Origin: Atlantibacter subterraneus
GTDB lineage: Bacteria > Pseudomonadota > Gammaproteobacteria > Enterobacterales > Enterobacteriaceae
Strand: one strand, 5' to 3'
Length of the DNA: 64,000 nt
Assembly (NCBI RefSeq): GCF_027853245.1
Contig: NZ_JAPTZM010000007.1
Shown here piece by piece: positions 8,531-16,307 of this stretch. Position 1 is the first letter of the stretch; each line of letters begins with the position of its first letter. The position numbers and the translations under genes are program-made. The notes beneath the pieces are model-generated. The model did not search any database. It worked only from the letters and a program-made list of their open reading frames with translations, and was not told the origin of the DNA.

Positions 8531-9679
8531 TTACCACTCCGCGACGCTGCCATCCGCGTGTCGCCATAATGGATTACGCCAGTCAGTCACGCTTTTACTG
8601 CGTTCAATAACCTGTTGTTCATCGATTTCCACACCGAGCCCCGGTTTCATTAACGGGTGGAAATAGCCGCCATCCATCGCGAAGTCTTGTTTATTTTTAA
8701 CAAAATCGAGCAGTTCTGCGCCCTGGTTATAATGAATGCCCATACTCTGTTCCTGTAGCACGGCATTACGGGAAACAAAATCGATATGCAGACACGCCGC
8801 CAGTGCAATCGGGCCGAGCGGGCAGTGCGGGGCCAGGCCGACGTCGTAAGCTTCTGCCATCCCGGCGATTTTAAAGCATTCGGTAATGCCGCCCGCGTGG
8901 GAGAGATCCGGCTGCAAAATAGCGATGCCGCCCGCTTCCAGCACCCGCTTAAACTCAAAGCGCGAGAACATACGTTCACCTGCGGCAATCGGAATATGGG
9001 TTTGTGCGGCCAGGCGCGGGTAATATTCCGCCTGCTCGGCTAATACTGGCTCTTCAATAAATAGCGGGCGGTATTGTTCGAGTTCCTTAATTAATATTTT
9101 CGCCATCGGCGCGCTGACGCGACCGTGGAAATCCAGGCCAAATTCGATGGTATTGCCAAAAGCTTCGCGAATTTGCGCCACGGTATTCACGGCGGCATCA
9201 ACTTTACGGGAATCGTCAATCACGCCTAATTCTTCGCAGCCGTTTAATTTAAAAGTGTCGAAGCCAATTTTACGCAGCGTTTCAATCCCGGCGATCGCTT
9301 CCGCCGGACGGTCGCCGCCCACCCAGCTGTAGGCTTTAATTTTATCGCGCACCAGGCCACCCATTAATTGCCAGACCGGCGCGTTTAATACTTTGCCTTT
9401 AATATCCCACAGCGCCTGGTCGATACCGGCAATCGCACTCATTAATATCGGGCCGCCGCGATAAAATCCGCCGCGATACATAATCTGCCACAGGTCGTTG
9501 ATACGCGCCGGATCCTGGCCAATTAACATTTCGCCCAGTTCATGAACCGCTGCTTCAACCGTGCGGGCGCGGCCTTCAATCACCGGTTCGCCCCAGCCGA
9601 CGATGCCTTCGTCGGTTTCGATTTTTAAAAACATCCAGCGGGGCGGTAGCCGGTACGTGGTGAGTTTGGTTATTTTCAT
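8531..9679 (-). CDS. dgoD: D-galactonate dehydratase DgoD
   Basis: A 382-residue enolase-superfamily enzyme (mandelate racemase subgroup) that dehydrates D-galactonate to 2-keto-3-deoxy-galactonate. Counting residues places the expected catalytic set intact: metal ligands D183, E209 and E235, and acid/base histidines H185 and H285. The length equals E. coli DgoD. Its ATG overlaps the TGA that ends a dgoA remnant (ATGA at 9679-9676), and its ribosome site (GAGAGG) lies inside that remnant. The enzyme looks functional but its product has no kinase or aldolase encoded here. Confidence 0.97.
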   Translation of the reverse strand: MKITKLTTYRLPPRWMFLKIETDEGIVGWGEPVIEGRARTVEAAVHELGEMLIGQDPARINDLWQIMYRGGFYRGGPILMSAIAGIDQALWDIKGKVLNAPVWQLMGGLVRDKIKAYSWVGGDRPAEAIAGIETLRKIGFDTFKLNGCEELGVIDDSRKVDAAVNTVAQIREAFGNTIEFGLDFHGRVSAPMAKILIKELEQYRPLFIEEPVLAEQAEYYPRLAAQTHIPIAAGERMFSRFEFKRVLEAGGIAILQPDLSHAGGITECFKIAGMAEAYDVGLAPHCPLGPIALAACLHIDFVSRNAVLQEQSMGIHYNQGAELLDFVKNKQDFAMDGGYFHPLMKPGLGVEIDEQQVIERSKSVTDWRNPLWRHADGSVAEW

Positions 9680-9764
9680 TTCATTGCCTCTCGATACGCA
9701 TGAATAAATGCCTGTGCTTAAGAGTGGTTGAACCCCAGTCGATAGCGATATAACGAGATGTCAT
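9676..9764 (-). pseudogene. Deletion scar fusing the start of dgoK to the end of dgoA
   Basis: In E. coli dgoK (2-dehydro-3-deoxygalactonokinase) and dgoA (2-dehydro-3-deoxy-6-phosphogalactonate aldolase) lie between dgoR and dgoD. Here only 89 bases remain. From 9764 the minus strand reads MTSRYIAIDWGSTTL, matching the DgoK N-terminus including its sugar-kinase phosphate loop start. From 9717, in a different frame, it reads AQAFIHAYREAMK and stop, matching the DgoA C-terminus. The junction is near 9718-9724. About 1.5 kb appears deleted. The frames do not match, so no fused kinase-aldolase is made; a 27-codon micro-ORF (9681-9764) results. Confidence 0.88.
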
Positions 9765-10450
9765 GTGATTTCCTTAAGCCTGCGGGTGGAGCTGGCGATC
9801 ATATTCAGCGCCGCCTGCTCCGCCGCGTCGCCATCCTGATGACGGATGGCGTCGAATAACGCTTTATGCTCCTGAAGGGTTTTCGGCATGTTGGCTTCAT
9901 CGCCCATCCAGGTCCGTTCAAATACCGCGCGCTGCAATGAGCTGATCGCCACATTCAACTGCTGTAAAACCGGGTTATGCACCGAGGCCAGCACCGCCTC
10001 GTGATAGCGAATATCCGCCTCGTTAAAGGCGTCGCGATCCTGATTGTTGGCAACCATGTCGTTCAGCGCCGCTTCGATTTGCGCCAAATCGCTTGAGGTG
10101 GCGCGTTCCGCCGCCCAGCGGGCGATGGCTGGCTCCACCAGATTTCGCACCTCGCTCATGGCGCTAATCAGCCGTGGGTCATAGTCGTTTTCCAGCACCC
10201 ATTGCAGCACCTCGGTATCGAGGTAGTTCCACTGGTTGCGCGGCGCGACAAACGCCCCCCGGTAGCGCTTCATTTCGATCAGCCGTTTGGCAATCAGGGT
10301 GCGAAACACTTCGCGGATAATGTTGCGCGAGGTTTCAAACTCCTCGCACAAGTCCGCTTCTGCGGGCAGCGCCGCACCTGGTACATATTTTCCGCTCACA
10401 ATCTGGCGGCCCAGCGTAATCGCGATGCGATCGGTTTTGGTCAGTGTCAT
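9761..10450 (-). CDS. dgoR: GntR/FadR-family repressor of galactonate genes, DgoR
   Basis: A 229-residue regulator with an N-terminal GntR winged helix-turn-helix (about residues 1-70) and a C-terminal FCD ligand domain, closely matching E. coli DgoR, which represses the dgo operon until galactonate binds. The ATG at 10448-10450 gives the E. coli length (MTLTKTDRIAI) with a GGGAA ribosome site; an open frame extends 41 codons further upstream but is not needed. Its TGA overlaps the residual dgoK ATG. An operator-like palindrome lies upstream. Confidence 0.95.
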   Translation of the reverse strand: MTLTKTDRIAITLGRQIVSGKYVPGAALPAEADLCEEFETSRNIIREVFRTLIAKRLIEMKRYRGAFVAPRNQWNYLDTEVLQWVLENDYDPRLISAMSEVRNLVEPAIARWAAERATSSDLAQIEAALNDMVANNQDRDAFNEADIRYHEAVLASVHNPVLQQLNVAISSLQRAVFERTWMGDEANMPKTLQEHKALFDAIRHQDGDAAEQAALNMIASSTRRLKEIT

Positions 10451-10556
10451 GGCTTTTCCCTGGTAATCCACACATCCCTTTACTTTACCGTGACCGCCGG
10501 TTTCCGCCTCAGTTTTGAAGTACAAACGTGAAGCGAGAAGCCATGACGACGGTAAC

Positions 10557-10600
10557 AATGTAGTACAACACAATATTGTTGTACTACAATTTAGATCACA
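10557..10600 (-). promoter_or_regulatory. DgoR operator palindrome and CRP half-site
   Basis: A near-perfect inverted repeat with arms TGTAGTACAACA (10559-10570) and TGTTGTACTACA (10577-10588) and a 6-base AT spacer. Each arm carries the TTGTA(G/C)TACA core reported for DgoR operators. Immediately upstream in the minus direction a TGTGA half-site (10596-10600) fits CRP, which activates dgo in E. coli. It lies about 120 bases before dgoR. Confidence 0.75.
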
Positions 10601-10726
10601 AAAACAGCAATCCGCATTCGAGAAGGGATCGGGAGGCGATCAACGTGAATAGGGGGCGAGTAAAAGCGTCAGGCAGACACAGAAGCAGGCCGCCGGGAAG
10701 GCTCCAGGCGGCAGGATAAGCGGTGG

Positions 10727-11539
10727 TTATTGCAGGACGAACTTCTCAATGGCGTACGCCACGCCGTCTTCGAGATTGGTTTTGGTTTCAAAATTCGCCA
10801 CGGCTTTGACGGAATCAATCGCGTTACCCATCGCCACGCCAATACCGGCATATTCGAGCATCGCAATATCGTTTTCCTGATCGCCGATCGCCATCACCTC
10901 TTCCGGTTTGATGTTCAGCGCATCCGCCAGGGATTTCACGCCGGTGCCTTTGGTGACGCGCTTATCCAGGATCTCCAGAAAGTACGGCGCGCTTTTCAAC
11001 ACGGTGTATTTTTCTTTCACTTCCGCCGGAATACGCGCGATGGCTTTGTCGAGCACCGCAGGCTCATCAATCATCATGACTTTCAGGAACGTCATGTTCG
11101 GGTCCATTTTCTCCGCTTCGCAGAACACCAGCGGAATGGTGGCGACAAAGGATTCATGCACCGTGTAATAGCTGATATCGCGGTTGGCGGTATACAGCGT
11201 GTTACGGTCGAGAGCGTGGAAATGCGAACCGACTTCCCGGGAGAGTTGTTCCAGATAACGATAATCGTCATAGCTCAGCGGCGTTTGCGCCACGGTGCTG
11301 CCGTCTCTGGCTTTCTGCACCAGCGCACCGTTGTAGGTGATGCAGTAGTCGCCCGGCTGCTCCATATGCAGTTCTTTCAGGTAGCTATGAACCCCTGCGT
11401 AAGGGCGGCCAGTGGTGAGCACCACGTTAACGCCCTGTTCACGCGCCTTTGCGATAGCGTCTTTAACACCGGGCGAAATGGTGTGATCGGGCAGCAAAAG
11501 CGTGCCGTCCATATCTATTGCGATGAGTTTTATCGTCAT
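10727..11539 (-). CDS. yidA: Sugar phosphatase YidA (HAD superfamily, Cof type)
   Basis: A 270-residue cytoplasmic haloacid-dehalogenase phosphatase of the Cof/IIB group, the E. coli YidA length. The nucleophile motif DMDGT holds D9 and D11; GDQENDIAML near residue 215 is motif IV, which binds Mg2+. It removes phosphate from sugar phosphates and small phosphorylated metabolites with broad specificity. It is a single gene between dgoR and gyrB. E. coli has yidB between yidA and gyrB; that gene is absent here. Confidence 0.96.
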   Translation of the reverse strand: MTIKLIAIDMDGTLLLPDHTISPGVKDAIAKAREQGVNVVLTTGRPYAGVHSYLKELHMEQPGDYCITYNGALVQKARDGSTVAQTPLSYDDYRYLEQLSREVGSHFHALDRNTLYTANRDISYYTVHESFVATIPLVFCEAEKMDPNMTFLKVMMIDEPAVLDKAIARIPAEVKEKYTVLKSAPYFLEILDKRVTKGTGVKSLADALNIKPEEVMAIGDQENDIAMLEYAGIGVAMGNAIDSVKAVANFETKTNLEDGVAYAIEKFVLQ

Positions 11540-11636
11540 GGGGATCTTTTGAGGTAGTGGGTTTGATTCATGCTAACGCGATTCCGCTCACAAAAAAACC
11601 ACTTCATTCGGCAGTGAGCGCCCTCTAAGGGTAGCC

Positions 11637-11670
11637 AAAAAAAACGCCGCTCGGATGAGCGGCGAGTTTT
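11637..11670 (-). terminator. Intrinsic terminator after gyrB
   Basis: Stem CGCCGCTC (11645-11652) / GAGCGGCG (11657-11664) with a GGAT tetraloop; eight plus-strand As at 11637-11644 give the U-run of the minus transcript. It ends the dnaA-dnaN-recF-gyrB transcription unit. Confidence 0.92.
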
Positions 11671-11686
11671 GATGACCGGAAAAACG

Positions 11687-14101
11687 TTAAATATCGATAT
11701 TTGCGGCTTTCAGGGCGTTCTCTTCGATAAAGGCGCGGCGCGGTTCAACCGCATCGCCCATCAGAGTCGTAAACAGCTGATCGGCGGCAATCGCATCTTT
11801 AACGGTAACGCGCAGCATACGGCGGCTTTCCGGGTCCATGGTGGTTTCCCACAGCTGATCCGGGTTCATCTCGCCAAGACCTTTATAACGCTGGATTGCC
11901 AGGCCGCGACGCGACTCTTTCACCAGCCAGTCCAGCGCCTGCTCGAAGCTCTCTACCGGCTGGCGGCGTTCGCCGCGTTCGATAAACGCATCGTCTTCAA
12001 TCAGACCACGCAGCTTCTCGCCAAGGGTGCACAGGCGGCGGTATTCCGCGCCGATAACGAACTCGTTATCCAGTACATAATCCGTATCAACACCGTGAGT
12101 ACGCACGCGCACCACCGGCTCGAAATGATGCAGTTCCTGGTTCTCACGAATATCGTATTTCCAGACGCTGCCGTGGGTTTCTTTCTCGTTCAGCTCGGTG
12201 ATCAGCTGGGAAATCCAGCGGGTCACTTTGGCTTCATCAGACAGATCCGCTTCGCTCAGCGTTGGTTGGTACACCAGCTCTTTCAGCAGGGCGCGCGGGT
12301 AGCGGCGCTCCATGCGGTTGATCATCTTCTGAACGGCGTTGAACTCGGCCACCAGCTTCTCCAGCGCTTCGCCCGCCAGGGCAGGCGCGTTGGCGTTGGT
12401 GTGCAGGGTTGCGCCATCCAGGGCGATGGAAATCTGGTACTGATCCATCGCTTCATCATCTTTAATGTACTGTTCCTGCTTGCCTTTTTTCACTTTATAC
12501 AGCGGCGGCTGGGCGATATACACGTGGCCGCGCTCAATGATTTCCGGCATCTGGCGATAGAAGAAGGTCAGCAGCAGAGTACGAATGTGCGAGCCATCGA
12601 CGTCCGCATCGGTCATGATGATGATGCTGTGGTAGCGCAGTTTGTCCGGGTTGTATTCATCACGGCCAATGCCGCAGCCCAGCGCGGTGATCAGCGTCGC
12701 CACTTCCTGAGAAGCCAGCATTTTGTCGAAGCGGGCCTTCTCTACGTTGAGGATTTTACCCTTCAGCGGCAGGATCGCCTGGTTCTTACGGTTACGCCCC
12801 TGCTTGGCAGAGCCGCCCGCCGAGTCCCCTTCCACCAGGTAAAGTTCAGAGTGGGCCGGGTCGCGTTCCTGGCAATCCGCCAGTTTGCCCGGCAGGCCAG
12901 CCAGATCCAGCGCGCCTTTACGACGGGTCATTTCACGGGCGCGGCGCGCCGCTTCACGGGCACGGGCGGCATCGATGATTTTGCCCACCACGATTTTGGC
13001 GTCGTTCGGGTTTTCCAGCAGGTATTCGCCCAGCAGTTCGTTCATCTGCTGTTCTACTGCCGATTTCACCTCGGAAGAGACCAGCTTGTCTTTGGTCTGG
13101 GAGGAGAATTTCGGGTCCGGCACTTTCACGGATACCACGGCAATCAGGCCTTCACGCGCATCGTCGCCGGTGGCGCTGACTTTGGCTTTTTTGCTGTAGC
13201 CTTCTTTGTCCATGTAGGCGTTCAGAGTACGGGTCATCGCCGCACGGAAGCCTGCCAGGTGCGTACCGCCATCGCGCTGCGGAATGTTGTTCGTGAAGCA
13301 GTAGATGTTTTCCTGGAAACCATCGTTCCACTGCAGCGCCACTTCCACGCCGATGCCGTCTTTCTCGGTGGAGAAATAGAAAATGTTCGGGTGGATCGGC
13401 GTTTTGTTCTTGTTCAGGTACTCAACAAACGCCTTGATGCCGCCTTCGTAGTGGAAATGGTCCTCTTTGCCGTCACGCTTATCGCGCAGACGAATGGACA
13501 CCCCGGAGTTCAGGAAGGAGAGCTCACGCAGGCGTTTCGCCAGGATGTCATATTCAAATTCGGTCACGTTGGTGAAGGTTTCATGGCTCGGCCAGAAACG
13601 CACCTGGGTGCCCGTTGCTTCTGTTTCACCCGTTACCGCCAGCGGCGCTTGCGGCACACCGTGTACGTAGGTTTGCTGATGAACTTTGCCTTCACGGCGG
13701 ATCACCAGTTCAAGCTTCTGGGACAGGGCGTTCACTACCGATACGCCCACGCCGTGCAGGCCGCCGGAAACTTTATAGGAGTTATCGTCGAACTTACCGC
13801 CCGCGTGGAGCACCGTCATGATCACTTCCGCCGCAGACACCCCTTCTTCCGGGTGAATGCCAGTCGGAATACCACGGCCATCATCCGTTACGGAAACGGA
13901 GTTATCGGCATGGATCGTGACGACGATGTCTTTACAGTGTCCGGCGAGCGCTTCGTCGATAGCGTTATCTACCACCTCAAATACCATGTGGTGCAGACCG
14001 GTGCCGTCATCCGTGTCGCCGATATACATACCCGGGCGCTTACGCACCGCATCCAGCCCTTTCAGGACTTTGATACTCGAGGAGTCATAGGAATTCGACA
14101 T
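11687..14101 (-). CDS. gyrB: DNA gyrase subunit B
   Basis: An 804-residue ATPase subunit of DNA gyrase, which introduces negative supercoils with GyrA. Visible are the GHKL ATP site (EVVDNAIDEALAG, DDGRGIPTGIH, GGLHGVG), the transducer region and the TOPRIM motifs EGDSAGG and DADVDGSHI that bind Mg2+. The start is the ATG at 14099-14101 (MSNSYDSSS), as in E. coli; a TTG directly before it is not needed. It is the last gene of the dnaA-dnaN-recF-gyrB cluster, 28 bases after recF. Confidence 0.98.
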   Translation of the reverse strand: MSNSYDSSSIKVLKGLDAVRKRPGMYIGDTDDGTGLHHMVFEVVDNAIDEALAGHCKDIVVTIHADNSVSVTDDGRGIPTGIHPEEGVSAAEVIMTVLHAGGKFDDNSYKVSGGLHGVGVSVVNALSQKLELVIRREGKVHQQTYVHGVPQAPLAVTGETEATGTQVRFWPSHETFTNVTEFEYDILAKRLRELSFLNSGVSIRLRDKRDGKEDHFHYEGGIKAFVEYLNKNKTPIHPNIFYFSTEKDGIGVEVALQWNDGFQENIYCFTNNIPQRDGGTHLAGFRAAMTRTLNAYMDKEGYSKKAKVSATGDDAREGLIAVVSVKVPDPKFSSQTKDKLVSSEVKSAVEQQMNELLGEYLLENPNDAKIVVGKIIDAARAREAARRAREMTRRKGALDLAGLPGKLADCQERDPAHSELYLVEGDSAGGSAKQGRNRKNQAILPLKGKILNVEKARFDKMLASQEVATLITALGCGIGRDEYNPDKLRYHSIIIMTDADVDGSHIRTLLLTFFYRQMPEIIERGHVYIAQPPLYKVKKGKQEQYIKDDEAMDQYQISIALDGATLHTNANAPALAGEALEKLVAEFNAVQKMINRMERRYPRALLKELVYQPTLSEADLSDEAKVTRWISQLITELNEKETHGSVWKYDIRENQELHHFEPVVRVRTHGVDTDYVLDNEFVIGAEYRRLCTLGEKLRGLIEDDAFIERGERRQPVESFEQALDWLVKESRRGLAIQRYKGLGEMNPDQLWETTMDPESRRMLRVTVKDAIAADQLFTTLMGDAVEPRRAFIEENALKAANIDI

Positions 14102-14129
14102 CAACGTTTCTCGCTCATTAGTTCTTGGG

Positions 14130-15203
14130 TTAATCCGTTATTTTACCCTGTTCCACGGCGAACATCTTCGAATTTTTGTCCGCCATATCCATCACATGTT
14201 CTGCACTTATCGCACTCACAAAGACTTGTGACTGAGTCGCCTTTAAGCGGCTCGCCAGCAGGCCGCGACGTGCATCATCCAGTTCAGAGGCAAAATCATC
14301 TATCAGGTAGAGACAGCGGCGTCCGCTCTCTCGGGTTAAAAACTCACCCTGCGCCAGGCGCAACGCGCACATCAGCAGTTTGAGCTGCCCGCGGGACAGC
14401 GTGTCCTCTACCGGGGCACCGTCGGCACGGATCCGAAAATCCGCTTTATGCGGCCCGTGCGCGGTATAGGTCAACATTCTGTCGCGCTCAAAATTGCGCG
14501 CCAGCACGTCGGCATAATCGCTTTCTTTTTCCCAGCCGCGCTGGAAAGAGAAGGTAAGCGTGAATTCAGGTAAAAATTGCTGGCAGGTGTCTGCCATATC
14601 TTCGGCGATGGCGCGGCTGTAATCACTACGCCATTGGCTGATTTGTTCGGCCAGGGGGATCAGTTCTTTGTCCCACGGGCGAAGCTGTTCGTAGCGGGTT
14701 ACCTGGCGCAGCGCGGCGTTACGCTGTTTGAGCAGCCGCTTTAAATTGCTCCAGGCGACAAAGAAGCCCGCCTGATTGTGAAAGCATCCCCAATCCAGGA
14801 ACGCTCTACGGTATTTGGGGCCGCCGCCGAGCAAAGTAAACCCCTCGGGGGTAATTAATTGCATCGGCATCATCAGCGCCAGCTCCGCCACTTTATGGCC
14901 ATCGGTGCCGTCGATGCGCACTTTGCTGTCACCGTCGCGATCTTTAGTCAGGCCGATCGCCGTTTCCCGCTCGCCCTCTTGTAAGCGGCCATGCAGCACA
15001 AACGCGTCCTGCTCGTGGCGGATCACCCGGCCAATCTGCAAACTGCGAAACGCCCGGCCATGGCCGAGCGTATAGATAGCTTCCAGCACGCTGGTTTTGC
15101 CGCTGCCGTTCGCGCCAACCAGGAAGTTAAAACCGGGAGAAAGTTGGAGATCCGCGCTTTCGATGTTGCGAAAGTCGCGGATTAACAAGCGGGTGAGCGA
15201 CAT
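14130..15203 (-). CDS. recF: Recombination mediator RecF
   Basis: A 357-residue SMC-like ATPase that, with RecO and RecR, helps load RecA at single-strand gaps during replication repair. The Walker A motif GANGSGKT is at residues 30-37, and the ABC-type signature LSRGQLKLL is in the C-terminal part with the Walker B YLIDDFASELD. Its ATG shares one base with the dnaN stop (TAATG), implying translational coupling, as in E. coli. Confidence 0.97.
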   Translation of the reverse strand: MSLTRLLIRDFRNIESADLQLSPGFNFLVGANGSGKTSVLEAIYTLGHGRAFRSLQIGRVIRHEQDAFVLHGRLQEGERETAIGLTKDRDGDSKVRIDGTDGHKVAELALMMPMQLITPEGFTLLGGGPKYRRAFLDWGCFHNQAGFFVAWSNLKRLLKQRNAALRQVTRYEQLRPWDKELIPLAEQISQWRSDYSRAIAEDMADTCQQFLPEFTLTFSFQRGWEKESDYADVLARNFERDRMLTYTAHGPHKADFRIRADGAPVEDTLSRGQLKLLMCALRLAQGEFLTRESGRRCLYLIDDFASELDDARRGLLASRLKATQSQVFVSAISAEHVMDMADKNSKMFAVEQGKITD

Positions 15204-16303
15204 TACAGTCTCATTGGCATAACAACGTAAGCAGCCGACTGCGATGCGGCATCTTCAATCTGTACACTCGATACCGAGTCCGTCAGCAGAATGCGCACAT
15301 TTTCGCACTTAAGCGCATTCAGCACGTCCAGCACGTAGCTAACGTTAAAACCGATTTCCATCTCGGTGCCCGCGTAGGTCACATCGAGGATCTCTTCGGC
15401 TTCTTCCTGCTCCGGGTTGTTAGCGGTGATTTTCAGCTGGTTTTCGCTGACGTACAGACGCACGCCGCGGAACTTCTCGTTAGAGAGAATAGCCGCACGG
15501 GCGAATGCCTGTTTCAGCAGGTCACAGCCCGCATCCAGGTGTTTATCCGGATTTTTCGGCAACACGCGACGATAGTCAGGGAAACGGCCATCCACCAGCT
15601 TGGAGGTGAAGATGTAGTCGTTAACGTGAGCGCGAATATTGTTGCTGCCAATCTGAATGCGCAGCGGGCTGTCGCCGCCATCGAGCATACGCATCAGCTC
15701 CAGCACGCCTTTACGCGGTACAATCACCGAATGGTTTGGCAGCGGTTGGCCTACCGGCATCGCGCATACCGCCAGACGGTGGCCGTCAGTCGCCACGGTG
15801 CGCAGCTCTTCGCCTTCGGTTTCAAACAGCATCCCGTTCAGGTAATACCGCACGTCCTGATGGGCCATGGAGAACTGGGTCGCTTCGATCAGGCGCTTCA
15901 TGGTGGCCTGCGGGAGCGTGAACTCCACTTCGCTCTGCCAGTCGTCCAGATTCGGGAAGTCTGCCGCCGGTAACGTAGACAGCGAGAAGCGGCTGCGCCC
16001 GGAGCGCACCAGCATTCTGTCGCCTTCCAGCGTAACGGCGATTTCCGCCCCTTCCGGCAAGCCACGGCAGATATCGAAGAATTTGCGCGCCGGCACGGTG
16101 GTCGCGCCCGCCTGGTGCGGTAGCGACAGCGCCACACGCGCGATCATCTCCATTTCGAGATCGGTTCCGGTCAGCGAAAGGGTCCCGTCCGTCACCTGCA
16201 ACAGCAGGTTTCCGAGGATCGGTAACGTCGGACGGCCGCCTAACGGGCCGCTAACCTGCTGGAGCGGTTTTAATAAATGTTCACGTTCAACGGTAAATTT
16301 CAT
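15203..16303 (-). CDS. dnaN: DNA polymerase III beta sliding clamp
   Basis: A 366-residue protein that dimerises into the ring tethering DNA polymerase III to DNA and that also binds Hda, MutS and translesion polymerases. Three consecutive clamp domains of about 120 residues are expected, and the sequence is collinear with E. coli DnaN from MKFTVEREHLLKPLQQV to the C-terminal MPMRL, which contributes to the hydrophobic partner-binding cleft. It starts 4 bases after the dnaA stop, in an operon with recF. Confidence 0.98.
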   Translation of the reverse strand: MKFTVEREHLLKPLQQVSGPLGGRPTLPILGNLLLQVTDGTLSLTGTDLEMEMIARVALSLPHQAGATTVPARKFFDICRGLPEGAEIAVTLEGDRMLVRSGRSRFSLSTLPAADFPNLDDWQSEVEFTLPQATMKRLIEATQFSMAHQDVRYYLNGMLFETEGEELRTVATDGHRLAVCAMPVGQPLPNHSVIVPRKGVLELMRMLDGGDSPLRIQIGSNNIRAHVNDYIFTSKLVDGRFPDYRRVLPKNPDKHLDAGCDLLKQAFARAAILSNEKFRGVRLYVSENQLKITANNPEQEEAEEILDVTYAGTEMEIGFNVSYVLDVLNALKCENVRILLTDSVSSVQIEDAASQSAAYVVMPMRL

Positions 16304-16307
16304 AGCG

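Noticed and set aside
10451..10573. N-terminal extension of DgoR by 41 residues
   Set aside because: The extension covers DNA next to the operator and is not found in E. coli DgoR; the ATG at 10450 has a ribosome site and gives the family length.
11669..14383. A 904-codon plus-strand open frame opposite gyrB
   Set aside because: It is a mirror of the gyrB and recF coding regions on the other strand, with no ribosome site and low-complexity composition rich in His, Gln, Arg and Phe typical of antisense frames of GC-rich genes.
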